A stretch of DNA of 64,000 bases from Leeia oryzae DSM 17879 (GTDB lineage Bacteria; Pseudomonadota; Gammaproteobacteria; Burkholderiales; Leeiaceae): positions 124,001 to 188,000 of the forward strand of contig NZ_AQXU01000023.1 in the NCBI RefSeq assembly GCF_000376945.1, given 5' to 3'. Within the stretch, counting starts at the first letter, position 1, and each line of letters opens with the position of its first letter. Shown one piece after another: positions 16,869 to 26,094 of this stretch. The notes beneath the pieces were generated by a model. The model saw nothing but the letters and a program-made list of their open reading frames with translations, did no database searches and was not told the DNA's origin. The position numbers and the translations under genes are program-made.

Positions 16869-17378
16869 ATGATGGCGACTGACCCGCACCCGGATTCTGC
16901 CCTGTATCAACTGGCGTATTCTGCAGGGGATGCACTCAAATCACGCGGCTGGTACTGTGCTACGGCAGAGTCATGTACCGGTGGCGGCATTGCCAGCGCC
17001 ATTACGTCCATCGCGGGCAGTTCTGCCTGGTTTGCCTGCGGCTGGGTGACCTACAGTAATATTTCCAAAGAACAATTGCTAGGGGTCTCGGCCGATGCGC
17101 TGGAAAAGCAGGGCGCGGTGAGTGAAGCTGTTGTCCGCCAGATGGCAGAAGGCGCGCAAAAGAAAAGTGGTGTCGATATCACGGTGGCCGTCAGCGGTGT
17201 TGCGGGCCCTGACGGTGGCACGGCAGAAAAACCGGTCGGCATGGTCTGCATTGCCTGGACAACCCGGACCCAGACCGAGTCGACAACTTTCATGTTTGAC
17301 GGCAATCGTGCCGATGTCAGACTCCAGACTATCGAAGCCGCGCTCAATGGCCTGATCAGATTATGTTGTGTCTCCTGA
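16869..17378 (+). CDS. pncC: Nicotinamide-nucleotide amidohydrolase (CinA C-terminal family)
   Basis: 169 aa, equal to a stand-alone CinA C-terminal domain such as E. coli PncC (165 aa). It hydrolyses nicotinamide mononucleotide to nicotinate mononucleotide and ammonia for NAD recycling. Key motifs: ATAESCTGGGIASAITSIAG with the catalytic serine-cysteine region, and VAVSGVAGPDGGTAEKPVG. It lacks the N-terminal molybdopterin-like domain of full CinA. It starts two bases after pgi. Family call is strong. Confidence 0.92.
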   Translation: MMATDPHPDSALYQLAYSAGDALKSRGWYCATAESCTGGGIASAITSIAGSSAWFACGWVTYSNISKEQLLGVSADALEKQGAVSEAVVRQMAEGAQKKSGVDITVAVSGVAGPDGGTAEKPVGMVCIAWTTRTQTESTTFMFDGNRADVRLQTIEAALNGLIRLCCVS

Positions 17379-17458
17379 ACGGTTTCCTTTTACCCCTTGC
17401 CATTTAATCTGTAAAATTGCCTCTTTTTTGCGTTTGCCGTCCCGCTGCGGATGGTACT

Positions 17459-17480
17459 GGCCCGGACGGCTGTCCGGGCC
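17459..17480 (+). other. Strong hairpin in the 5' leader of the ABC-F gene
   Basis: GGCCCGGAC and GTCCGGGCC form a perfect 9-bp GC-rich stem around a four-base loop (GGCT). It ends 16 bases before the ABC-F start and only a few bases before its ribosome site GAAGAGG. No U run follows, so it is not an ordinary terminator. It could shield or modulate translation initiation. Confidence 0.55.
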
Positions 17481-17496
17481 TTGAAGAGGTAGCCTT

Positions 17497-19416
17497 ATGA
17501 TTTCCATCAAACAACTGGTATTGCAGCGCGGGCAAAAAGTATTGCTCGACAAAGCCAATGCCACCATTTTCCCGGGCCAGAAAGTAGGTCTGATTGGTCG
17601 TAACGGGATGGGCAAATCCAGTTTGTTTGGATTGTTACTGGGCGAACTGCAGCCAGACCAGGGCGATGTCGATCGCCCGGCCAACTGGGTAGTGGCTCAT
17701 GTGGCGCAGGAAACCCCCGCACTGGACACATCTGCACTGGATTACACGCTGGACGGTGACCGCGAGTTGCGCCAGATCGAGGCGGAGTTAATCCAGGCAG
17801 AAGAAGCACATGATGGCAACCAGATCGCGCATTGTCACGATATTCTGCACACCATTGGCGGGTATTCTGCTCGTGCAAGGGCTGGTGAGCTGCTCGCCGG
17901 CCTTGGCTTTAAGAACAGTCAGCTCGATCAACCGGTACGGAGTTTCTCCGGCGGCTGGCGTATGCGTTTGAACCTGGCGCAGGCGTTGATGTGCCGGTCA
18001 GACCTGCTGCTACTCGATGAGCCAACCAACCACCTGGATCTTGATACCGTCATCTGGCTGGAAGGCTGGCTAAACCGCTATCAGGGGACATTGGTCCTGA
18101 TTTCTCATGACCGGGATTTTCTGGATAACACCGTCAATGCCATTTTGCATCTGGAAAACCAGCAGCTAACACTCTACACCGGTAACTATGCCGACTTCGA
18201 GCGCCAGCGTGCCGAGAGGTTGTCCCAGCAGCAGCAATTGTTTGACAAGCAGCAACGCGAAGCCGCGCATTTGCAATCATTCATTGACCGTTTCCGCGCC
18301 AAAGCCACCAAAGCAAGGCAGGCACAGAGCCGTATCAAGGCGCTCGAAAAAATGGAGCGTGTGGCAGCGGTGCGGGTCGAGTCCCCATTTAACTTCAGCT
18401 TCCGTGAGCCCGAGAGCCTGCCGCATCAGTTGTTGTCGCTAGACCATGTGGACGGCGGCTACGGCGACAAGGTCATTCTGCGGGACGTGAACCAGGCAGT
18501 TGTCTCTGACATGCGAATCGGCCTCATCGGTGTCAATGGTGCCGGTAAGTCAACGCTGGTGAAAATGCTGGCGGGCGAGCTGGCGCCGTTAGTCGGTGAG
18601 CGCAAAGAAGGCAAGGGGTTGAAGGTTGGCTACTTTGCCCAGCAGCAGCTGGAGCAGCTGGACCCAAAAGCATCTGCCTTGTTGCATCTGCAGCGTCTTG
18701 ACCCCAATACCCGTGAGCAGGAACTGCGTGACTTCCTGGGCGGTTTTCTGTTTTCTGGCGATATGGCCACGACACCGATCGAACCCTTCTCTGGCGGTGA
18801 GAAAACCCGGCTGGCACTGGCAATTCTAATCTGGCAACGTCCAAACTTGTTGCTGCTGGATGAACCGACCAACCACCTGGATCTGGCGATGCGTGATGCG
18901 CTGACGTTTGCGCTGCAAGATTACAATGGTGCCCTGATTGTTGTGTCGCATGACCGGCATTTGCTCAGTACCACCACTGATCAGTTCTGGCTGGTCGCCA
19001 ATGGGCGTGTACAGGTATACGACGGTGACTTGAACGACTATCGTGATTTCCTGAAAGCCAATACCGTGTCTGCGCCTTCGGTGGTTGACCCGGCAGACAG
19101 TCAGGCTGCCGTGGTTGCTTCCAATGACCGCAAAGCGCAAAAGCGGGAAGAAGCAGAAGCACGCCAGCGACTTGCCAATGCACGCAAACCGATAGAGCAA
19201 AAGTTAAAGCAGCTGGAACCCAAGCTGGCCAAGCTGCAAGCGGAAATGGCTACGTTGCAAACATGGCTGGGACAAGAATCTGCTTATGACCCTGCCAACA
19301 AGACAGAGCTGCAAAATACCTTGCAACGTCAAACCAATATCAAGGCAGAACTGGAAGCCCTGGAAGAAACCTGGTTGATGCATCAAATGGAACTGGAAGA
19401 ACTGAAGGCCAGTTGA
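17497..19416 (+). CDS. yheS: ABC-F ATPase, YheS type
   Basis: 639 aa (E. coli YheS 637). Two ATP-binding cassettes and no membrane segments: Walker A GRNGMGKSS and GVNGAGKST, signatures SFSGGWRMRLNLAQ and PFSGGEKTRLALA, Walker B LLLLDEPTNHLDL twice, joined by a charged helical linker (about 230-300) and ending in a coiled-coil C-terminal extension (about 540-639). ABC-F proteins bind the ribosomal E site and relieve particular stalled translation states. The gene has its own leader with a strong hairpin. The length and C-terminal coiled coil separate it from EttA (about 555 aa) and favour YheS over Uup, though the Uup/YheS split is a judgement. Confidence 0.88.
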   Translation: MISIKQLVLQRGQKVLLDKANATIFPGQKVGLIGRNGMGKSSLFGLLLGELQPDQGDVDRPANWVVAHVAQETPALDTSALDYTLDGDRELRQIEAELIQAEEAHDGNQIAHCHDILHTIGGYSARARAGELLAGLGFKNSQLDQPVRSFSGGWRMRLNLAQALMCRSDLLLLDEPTNHLDLDTVIWLEGWLNRYQGTLVLISHDRDFLDNTVNAILHLENQQLTLYTGNYADFERQRAERLSQQQQLFDKQQREAAHLQSFIDRFRAKATKARQAQSRIKALEKMERVAAVRVESPFNFSFREPESLPHQLLSLDHVDGGYGDKVILRDVNQAVVSDMRIGLIGVNGAGKSTLVKMLAGELAPLVGERKEGKGLKVGYFAQQQLEQLDPKASALLHLQRLDPNTREQELRDFLGGFLFSGDMATTPIEPFSGGEKTRLALAILIWQRPNLLLLDEPTNHLDLAMRDALTFALQDYNGALIVVSHDRHLLSTTTDQFWLVANGRVQVYDGDLNDYRDFLKANTVSAPSVVDPADSQAAVVASNDRKAQKREEAEARQRLANARKPIEQKLKQLEPKLAKLQAEMATLQTWLGQESAYDPANKTELQNTLQRQTNIKAELEALEETWLMHQMELEELKAS

Positions 19417-19509
19417 CGCTGTCTGGTAGATGTCTTATTATCCTTAACAGGATTCGCGCCGATTTGCTGCTGCTTGCGGGCGCTTTATAAATACAGCTAA
19501 AAGTGCGAC

Positions 19510-19550
19510 AAACCCGTTGTGCTTTTACAAGCCAGCGGGTTTTTTGTTTT
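19510..19550 (+). terminator. Terminator after the ABC-F gene
   Basis: AAACCCG (19510-19516) pairs with CGGGTTT (19536-19542); TTGT/ACAA adds an inner stem, and a run of T residues with one G follows to about 19551. About 94 bases after the ABC-F stop. A sigma-70-like pair (TTGCTG, 16-base spacer, TATAAA) lies just before it, so a short separate transcript cannot be excluded. Confidence 0.7.
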
Positions 19551-19693
19551 TGAATGTACCGTCATTCAGTTGGATACGCCGATTTATCAGCTACTTGCGA
19601 GGCGTGGGTGATAACACACCGAAATATCGCTAAACCGCTGGCCGGTTATTGCCCAACCCGTGCCAAGCGCAACGATTGGGGCCGGAGATTATC

Positions 19694-20026
19694 ATGTCAG
19701 CACACACTTCCCAGCATTCCATCAGCCAGGCTTGCCGTTTTTCCGGCATTTATCAATCGATCCGTCGGTTGCAGCAAGACAAGACCTGTTGGCTGATGGT
19801 TGGTAATAGCCAGCCAAACCTTGCTCGCCTGGCGAGCCGTTTTCAAACCAAACGCACGGTCAAACTGCAGGAGCTGAGATTCGTACAACCTAGTACGGCT
19901 CAATTAACAGTCCATGCCGATGCCCAATTCGATCACATCATTCTGGATGGGCGTAACTCGGCCATTACCGAATCACTGCTGTCTGAGGCCGTACGCGTGG
20001 CCAAAGAGGGCATCATTCTCTTTTGA
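19694..20026 (+). CDS. Small protein of unknown function, weak SulA/RecA-like look
   Basis: 110 aa, ATG at 19694 after CCGGAG with good spacing; a longer frame from 19649 lacks such a site. It is soluble, with no signal peptide. The pattern CWLMVGNSQPNLARLASRF, then a short beta-alpha region, then FDHIILDGRNSAITESLLSEAVRVAKEG, vaguely recalls SulA-type cell division inhibitors and related RecA-fold fragments. I cannot confirm that, and no clear LexA box (CTG-N10-CAG) was found upstream. It stands alone between an ABC-F terminator and a convergent gene whose stop is 15 bases away. Treat as a hypothetical. Confidence 0.6.
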   Translation: MSAHTSQHSISQACRFSGIYQSIRRLQQDKTCWLMVGNSQPNLARLASRFQTKRTVKLQELRFVQPSTAQLTVHADAQFDHIILDGRNSAITESLLSEAVRVAKEGIILF

Positions 20027-20040
20027 TGAGGTACCCCGTA

Positions 20041-20970
20041 CTAGGGCTGGTCAAGGTTGGCAAGCTGTTGCACGGGTTTTAGCCCTTGGCGTTTCAGCAA
20101 GGTAATGATATTGGCTGGGCCTGCAAAATGTAGCGCCCCGACGGCCACCAGAACGGACTGCTTGCCTTTGAGGAACGCGACAATTTTTGCCGCCATGGCC
20201 GGGTTGCGGTCTTTGAGCAATCTCAGTTCAAAATCATTCATGGCCGGTTTGTGTTTCCCGCTGGCTTCCATTTGCCAGATTTTGGCCATATCGTCAGGAT
20301 TTCCCTGCTGCCAGCTGGTAACAAGCGTCGACAAGGTGGCCTGGGAACGTGCATTTTCAGCCGGATCCACCATGGACATGATCCAGTCTATCTGTGTCGC
20401 TTCGGAAAGGTTTTCAAGGGCGTTCAACTGGGAAGCAAAAGACTCCAGACTGGTGATGGGCTTGCCATCCTGATGAGCGCGTTTCAACAGATGCAGGTCT
20501 ATGCCGTAAGCTTCATCAAATCCCTGCTGTCTGGCACTGGCCATGGAAAGCACGGATGCCAGCATCCAGGGTTTGCTGCGTTCAAAACCTTTGGCTTCGA
20601 TGCCATACATCACGGGCAGCGCCGCAGAGAGCTTCTGCCAGTTGACGTGTCCCAGGTGTTTTTCCAGAGAGTCGCCCAGCGGGTACAAAGACCGCTTCAT
20701 CAGGCTGATCGGGTCAATATCCGGCTGCAACACATCAATCTCGACAGCCAGCCTGTCGCTGTGCGTGTAGGCATACTCAACCGAGGCAGGTAGCGGGTAA
20801 AAACTGGCCTTGCCAACGTGTACCGTGCCGAATAACCAGACGGTGGTTGTCTTGCTATCCACACGCCACAAAAATGCCTTGTCGGCAGACAAAACCGGCA
20901 GACAAAGCAAAAAAGCCATTCCGGCTGGAATGGCTTTTTGCAGGACTTTACAGAAAAACAGATATTTCAT
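20041..20970 (-). CDS. TraB/GumN-family exported protein
   Basis: 309 aa from the first ATG. An N-terminal signal peptide (hydrophobic core AGMAFLLCLPVLSA), then the TraB/GumN fold: FLWRVDSKTTTVWLFGTVHVG near the mature N-terminus with a conserved Gly-x-x-His, a central helical domain, and the C-terminal LVAVGALHFAGPANIITLLKRQG mirror motif. Eukaryotic and plasmid TraB and bacterial GumN share this fold, proposed to be a metal-dependent protease of the TIKI type. The bacterial role is not established. A terminator-like hairpin is embedded in codons 11-21, so the start could be later (ATG at 20919), but neither ATG has a good ribosome site. It follows dapB on the same strand. Confidence 0.82.
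   Translation of the reverse strand: MKYLFFCKVLQKAIPAGMAFLLCLPVLSADKAFLWRVDSKTTTVWLFGTVHVGKASFYPLPASVEYAYTHSDRLAVEIDVLQPDIDPISLMKRSLYPLGDSLEKHLGHVNWQKLSAALPVMYGIEAKGFERSKPWMLASVLSMASARQQGFDEAYGIDLHLLKRAHQDGKPITSLESFASQLNALENLSEATQIDWIMSMVDPAENARSQATLSTLVTSWQQGNPDDMAKIWQMEASGKHKPAMNDFELRLLKDRNPAMAAKIVAFLKGKQSVLVAVGALHFAGPANIITLLKRQGLKPVQQLANLDQP
20910..20939. terminator. Terminator-like 13-bp inverted repeat inside the TraB/GumN reading frame
   Basis: AAAAAGCCATTCC (20910-20922) pairs perfectly with GGAATGGCTTTTT (20927-20939) around GGCT. A and T runs on both sides make it a classic bidirectional intrinsic terminator. It is the right distance after dapB (ends 21012) to terminate that gene, yet it lies within the first codons of the TraB/GumN frame. 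Confidence 0.7.
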
Positions 20971-21011
20971 CTTGAGCTATGGTCCCAACACTGTTTTTAC
21001 TGTGGACGCGA

Positions 21012-21839
<828 letters not shown>

Positions 21840-21864
21840 TTAATGTACTTGCAGTTGCCCTGTA

Positions 21865-22377
21865 TTACTGGGTAACTGCCTGTGTCGTGACCGCTGCGGA
21901 TGCTGTTGTTTCCGGTTGTGCGACTTTGGCAGCAGCAGATGCCGGTGCTTCCGGTGCTACCACTTTGGCAGCAGAGGCAGGGGCTTCTGGCAGGGCTGGT
22001 TTCAGTGCCGGCATGACTTCACCGGTGTATTTGGCCAATACGTCATTCTCAAACCAGACCGTAAACTGCTTTTGCTCTACCAGATTGCCAGACTTGTAAA
22101 GGCGATATACATAATCCCAACGATTTGCGTGAAAAGCATCCTGCACCAGCGGGGTACCCAGCAGAAAGCGGACTTGAGCGCGTGTCATGCCTGGTTTCAG
22201 TTTGTCCACGGCATCCTGGGTAACATAATTCCCCTGGATAATGTCGATCTTATAAGGGGTCAGATGGTTGACCAGGCTGGATGTGGTACCGCAACCGGCC
22301 AAACCGAAAGCCACCAAAGAGAGAGCCGCAAGAACTGTGAATTTACGAGGAACCATTGTGACGGGATGCTTTGACAT
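21865..22377 (-). CDS. bamE: Outer membrane assembly lipoprotein BamE (SmpA/OmlA)
   Basis: Component of the BAM complex that inserts beta-barrel proteins in the outer membrane. 170 aa with a lipoprotein signal and lipobox LAGC, then the SmpA/OmlA domain: YKIDIIQGNYVTQDAVDKLK, GMTRAQVRFLLGTPLVQDAFH and RWDYVYRLYKSG. The start at 22377 has AAGGA six bases upstream; the ATG at 22395 has none. The C-terminal 45 residues are a low-complexity Ala/Pro/Glu/Val tail with near repeats (APEAPASAAAKV), longer than in E. coli BamE (113 aa). Divergent from fur, an arrangement shared by many beta- and gammaproteobacteria. Confidence 0.95.
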   Translation of the reverse strand: MSKHPVTMVPRKFTVLAALSLVAFGLAGCGTTSSLVNHLTPYKIDIIQGNYVTQDAVDKLKPGMTRAQVRFLLGTPLVQDAFHANRWDYVYRLYKSGNLVEQKQFTVWFENDVLAKYTGEVMPALKPALPEAPASAAKVVAPEAPASAAAKVAQPETTASAAVTTQAVTQ

Positions 22378-22538
22378 GCTTTTCCTTGCATTCATGGCAA
22401 ATAAATCGGATTAAAAATTGATGTAAAAATATGTTTTGCTAAATAACTGTTAACTTTAGCACGACATTATACTTTGGTTATAGGCAAAGTCGCTAAAAGC
22501 CTTTATGATAACTCAACCTATTACGTTTGAGTGTTTGC

Positions 22539-22973
22539 ATGAGTAAAGCGAGTGAGCTAAAAGGGGTCGGTTTAAAAGCAACCGGGCCTCGTATGCGTAT
22601 TCTGGAGCTGTTCGAGACCAGCAACGTACGTCATTTATCTGCAGAAGATGTATACCGGCAATTGATCGGTGAGGGTGATGATGTGGGTCTGGCAACGGTC
22701 TACCGGGTGCTTACTCAGTTTGAACAGGCAGGCATTCTGGAACGCCATTATTTTGAAGGCGGTAAAGCGGTATTCGAACTCAGACCGGAAGGTCACCATG
22801 ATCATCTGGTGTGTATCCAGTGCGGCAAGGTAGAAGAATTTTACGATTCTGAAATTGAACGCCGTCAGGATAAAATTGCCAAAGAGCGCAATTTTACCGT
22901 GCATTCCCATTCTCTTTATCTGTATGGCCTTTGTGAAGCGTGCGGTGAAAAACCCAAGCGCCGCCAGCCTTAA
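22539..22973 (+). CDS. fur: Ferric uptake regulator
   Basis: 144 aa. N-terminal winged helix ([43 protein letters not shown]) and C-terminal dimerisation domain with the metal-binding [16 protein letters not shown] and the CEACG cysteine pair for structural zinc. Represses iron-uptake genes when loaded with Fe(II). The start at 22539 is chosen over GTG 22527 on family N-terminus ([18 protein letters not shown]). The 161-bp bamE-fur intergenic region is AT-rich; I could not find a convincing 19-bp Fur box in it. Confidence 0.96.
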   Translation: MSKASELKGVGLKATGPRMRILELFETSNVRHLSAEDVYRQLIGEGDDVGLATVYRVLTQFEQAGILERHYFEGGKAVFELRPEGHHDHLVCIQCGKVEEFYDSEIERRQDKIAKERNFTVHSHSLYLYGLCEACGEKPKRRQP

Positions 22974-23029
22974 CATCAAGTTTTTTCCTGCAGTCTGACA
23001 TGCCAATGACGCCCCGGTATTGGTGACAG

Positions 23030-23728
23030 ATGATTCCCTGGCTGGATTCGCAGTTAATCTTTCCTGACCCTTCCCGTGCATTGCAAGAGCCAAATGGCCT
23101 GCTTGCAGCAGGAGGGGATCTAACCACGCCCAGACTGCTAGCGGCTTACCGCCAAGGCATTTTCCCCTGGTTTAGCCCCGGGGACCCTATCTTGTGGTGG
23201 AGCCCGGACCCGAGGATGGTTCTGATTCCGTCAGAGATCAATATCTCCCGATCACTTCGCAAGACTATCCGTCACAAATCGTTCGACATCCGTTTCAATA
23301 CCGTATTTGAAGAGGTCATTCGTGCCTGTGCCGCACCTCGGTATGGCCAGTCAGGCACATGGATTGTTGAAGACATGATCGCGGCTTATTGCCGGCTGCA
23401 TCAGGAAGGGCATGCCCATTCTGTGGAGTGCTGGGCGCAAGGGCAACTGGTTGGTGGCCTGTATGGTGTTGCAGTTGGACGCATGTTCTTTGGCGAGTCC
23501 ATGTTCAGCCGGGCGACAGATGCGTCAAAACTGGCGCTGGTGGCCTTGGCGCAGGCCTTGCATGCACAAGGTTTTCACATGATAGATTGCCAGATGTATA
23601 CCGATCATCTGGCGTCCATGGGGGCCAGACCCATGCAGCGTGCCGATTTTCTGCTACGCTTGAAAGAAGCGGTGCAATTGCCAACACCCTATGACTTGTG
23701 GTGTGATGCATTTGAGCTAAGGGTTTAA
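23030..23728 (+). CDS. aat: Leucyl/phenylalanyl-tRNA-protein transferase
   Basis: Adds Leu or Phe from aminoacyl-tRNA to proteins with N-terminal Arg or Lys, marking them for ClpS/ClpAP. 232 aa (E. coli Aat 234). Signature segments: FPDPSRALQEPNGLLAAGGDL, YRQGIFPWFS, ILWWSPDPRMVL, GTWIVEDM, HSVECW, GGLYGVAVGRMFFGESMFS. Separated from the N-end-rule partner bpt by 32 bases on the same strand, so the pair forms an operon. Fur lies 57 bases upstream on the same strand. Confidence 0.96.
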   Translation: MIPWLDSQLIFPDPSRALQEPNGLLAAGGDLTTPRLLAAYRQGIFPWFSPGDPILWWSPDPRMVLIPSEINISRSLRKTIRHKSFDIRFNTVFEEVIRACAAPRYGQSGTWIVEDMIAAYCRLHQEGHAHSVECWAQGQLVGGLYGVAVGRMFFGESMFSRATDASKLALVALAQALHAQGFHMIDCQMYTDHLASMGARPMQRADFLLRLKEAVQLPTPYDLWCDAFELRV

Positions 23729-23760
23729 CACGGTTTTGTGTTTGTCTGAGGGGAGGGGAA

Positions 23761-24525
23761 ATGAACAGCCAGGAATCCGGACGGCATCAGTTTGTTCAGT
23801 TTTACAGTACCTCCAGCTATCCTTGCAGCTATCTTGAAGACCAGCGCGCCCGTTCGCAGGTAGCCATTTCTGGCGAGCATATCGATACCGATACCTATAG
23901 CCAACTGGTGCGTCATGGTTTTCGGCGCAGCGGCATGTTTGTGTACCGTCCGCACTGCGACATGTGTCAGGCGTGTGTACCCGTCCGTTTGTGTGCCTTT
24001 GATTTCAAGCCAAATAAAACCCAGCGCAAAATCATGGCGCGCTTGAAGGGTATGCGTGTCACCATCATGCGTGCTTCTGAAAAAGCGGAGCATTACCATC
24101 TTTATCAGCGCTACCAGAAAAGCCGTCATCCTGGTGGCGGTATGGATGATGACGGGTATGATCAATACCGGAATTTTCTGCTCAGAAGCCCGGTATCCAG
24201 TTATCTGGTCGAGTTCCGCTTACTGGATAAACTGAAAATCGTTAGCGTGATTGATGAACTGGATGACGGCATTTCGGCGGTATATACCTTTTTTGATCCG
24301 GATGAACCGAATGCCAGTTATGGTGTCTATGCGGTTTTGTGGCAGGCAATGTATTTGCAGTCCATCAAAAAGCCTTACCTCTATCTCGGGTACTGGATCG
24401 AATCATGCCGGAAGATGAGCTACAAGTCCGTTTACCAGCCACTGGAAAGATTGTCGGATGGACTGTGGCTACCCTGGCCGGTCACGACTTCTCCAGATTC
24501 GGCAACATTGCCGGATCCCGGGTGA
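23761..24525 (+). CDS. bpt: Aspartate/glutamate leucyltransferase (Bpt), arginyltransferase family
   Basis: Transfers leucine to N-terminal Asp or Glu residues, the second bacterial N-degron transferase. 254 aa of the ATE family: N-terminal domain with YPCSYLEDQRARSQV, the cysteine motif HCDMCQACVPVR (the family's paired cysteines), then the GNAT-like C-terminal domain with FLLRSPVSSYLVEFR and LYLGYWIESCRKMSYKS. A strong ribosome site (GGGGAGGGGAA) precedes the ATG. It shares an operon with aat; the mltF gene begins 15 bases after its stop. Confidence 0.93.
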   Translation: MNSQESGRHQFVQFYSTSSYPCSYLEDQRARSQVAISGEHIDTDTYSQLVRHGFRRSGMFVYRPHCDMCQACVPVRLCAFDFKPNKTQRKIMARLKGMRVTIMRASEKAEHYHLYQRYQKSRHPGGGMDDDGYDQYRNFLLRSPVSSYLVEFRLLDKLKIVSVIDELDDGISAVYTFFDPDEPNASYGVYAVLWQAMYLQSIKKPYLYLGYWIESCRKMSYKSVYQPLERLSDGLWLPWPVTTSPDSATLPDPG

Positions 24526-24540
24526 CACAAGGAAAAACGG

Positions 24541-26037
24541 TTGGGAAGCCATCTGATTAAACAATTACCCCGTCTCCACTATTTACAGCAGCTGACGCTT
24601 TGTCTGGTGTCAGCTGCTTTGTTGTGTCTGACAGGGTGTGAACAACGCCCGGAAGTGACGGCAAGCCAAACCCAGTCTGCCGCCAACGTGCTGACAGTAC
24701 TTACCCACAATGATGCTACGACCTATTTTGTCGATGCCAGCGGACACTATGCCGGTCTGGAATATGATCTGGTGAATCTGTTTGCCGAAGAAATGGGCAT
24801 GCAGGTGCACTGGAAAGTGGTTGACCATGTCAGTCAGGCGTTACCCTTGCTGGAAAAAGGGGAGGCCAGCTTTGCAGCTATGGGTTTATCTACCGGCATC
24901 CCCGGGAATGGGCGGTTAAAGTTTGGCCCGGCATACCAGCAAGTCATGCCGGTCTTTGTTTATCGTACTGGCACTAACCCAATCAAGAAGCTGGATGATC
25001 TGTCCGGGCGAAAAATCATTGTCGAGGCTGGTAGCGGGATAGCTGCCCGCTTGTCTGCACTCTCCAAACAAAATCAGAACATCAATTGGCAAGCGGTCAC
25101 AGACAGAAGTGCGGAAGATTTGCTGGAAGAAGTGGCCACTGGCACTGTGGATGTGACCGTTGCCAGTGAGTATATGGCCAGCAGCATGAAGCGGTTTCAC
25201 CCGGAGCTGGAGGTAGGGCCTGTGTTAGGTCCTGCAGAGTCGATTGCCTGGGCGTTCCCGCCGGGGACAGATCCGGAAGTCATTGCCAAAACGTCTTACT
25301 TTTTTAAGCGCATCGGGCAGAATGGTACGTTAAAACGGCTGCTGGACCGTTACTATGGGCATCTGGACCGGCTACAGCCCGTGGATGTGGAGGCATTCCT
25401 GAAGCAGCGGCTTGAGCTGTTACCCAGATACCGGGCCTGGTTCCATGAAGCACAGAAACTTACCGGGGTGGATTGGCGATTATTGGCCGCAGTTGGTTAT
25501 CAGGAGTCTCACTGGAACCCGCTCGCAGTTTCTCCCGCAGGGGTTCGGGGGCTGATGATGCTGACCGAAGAAACGGCAAACCGCATGGGCGTGCTTAACC
25601 GCACGGACCCGCGCCAGAATATCATTGCAGGTGCCCGTTATATTCGACAGATTCTGGAAGACCTGCCCGTGCAGATTGGGGAGCCAGACCGTAACTGGAT
25701 GGCGCTGGCGGCCTACAATACGGGACTCGGGCATCTGGAAGACGCCCGTGTGCTGGCCAGTAAACAGAAACTGGACCCGAATGCCTGGACTGACATGAAA
25801 GGTACTTTGTTACAGCTTAGAAACCCTGCATGGTTTACAAAAACCAAACATGGGTATGCCAGAGGCGGGGAAACCGTGATTTTTGTCGAGAATATACGGA
25901 CCTACTACGACATTCTCAGCCGGCTGGAGACACCGCTTGTCGAAGGGCTCCCCGGTCTGAGCCCGGGCGAACATGGTGCCTCTGCTCCATCGCTGACACC
26001 GGGTGCGACGGGCATACGCCTGCCAAACGCCACCTGA
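24541..26037 (+). CDS. mltF: Membrane-bound lytic murein transglycosylase F (TTG start)
   Basis: Cleaves peptidoglycan glycan strands at the outer membrane, forming 1,6-anhydromuropeptides. 498 aa (E. coli MltF 518). Lipoprotein signal with lipobox LTGC, then an ABC-type solute-binding (SBP_bac_3) regulatory domain (about 50-270), then an SLT domain with catalytic glutamate in AAVGYQESHWNP, followed by GLMMLTEETAN and the YNTGLGHLEDAR motif. The start is TTG at 24541, six bases after AAGGA; there is no in-frame ATG ahead of the lipobox. It follows bpt by 15 bases, so aat-bpt-mltF may be one transcript. Confidence 0.93.
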   Translation: MGSHLIKQLPRLHYLQQLTLCLVSAALLCLTGCEQRPEVTASQTQSAANVLTVLTHNDATTYFVDASGHYAGLEYDLVNLFAEEMGMQVHWKVVDHVSQALPLLEKGEASFAAMGLSTGIPGNGRLKFGPAYQQVMPVFVYRTGTNPIKKLDDLSGRKIIVEAGSGIAARLSALSKQNQNINWQAVTDRSAEDLLEEVATGTVDVTVASEYMASSMKRFHPELEVGPVLGPAESIAWAFPPGTDPEVIAKTSYFFKRIGQNGTLKRLLDRYYGHLDRLQPVDVEAFLKQRLELLPRYRAWFHEAQKLTGVDWRLLAAVGYQESHWNPLAVSPAGVRGLMMLTEETANRMGVLNRTDPRQNIIAGARYIRQILEDLPVQIGEPDRNWMALAAYNTGLGHLEDARVLASKQKLDPNAWTDMKGTLLQLRNPAWFTKTKHGYARGGETVIFVENIRTYYDILSRLETPLVEGLPGLSPGEHGASAPSLTPGATGIRLPNAT

Positions 26038-26063
26038 GCCAGTCTCCAGGAGGCCGGCTCAGG
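26033..26063. terminator. Inverted repeat between convergent mltF and dnaE
   Basis: CCTGAGCC (26033-26040) and GGCTCAGG (26056-26063) are perfect complements spanning the mltF stop codon. The U tract is weak on both sides. Probable bidirectional terminator. Confidence 0.4.
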
Positions 26064-26094
26064 TTACTGCCTGTTACTGATCAATTTTCAAACA

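Noticed and set aside
19443-19450. CTTAAC hexamer after the ABC-F gene as part of the regulon
   Set aside because: It is a single copy with no phased partner, so chance occurrence is likely.
22378-22538. Fur box in the bamE-fur intergenic region
   Set aside because: The region is AT-rich, but no good match to GATAATGATAATCATTATC was found.
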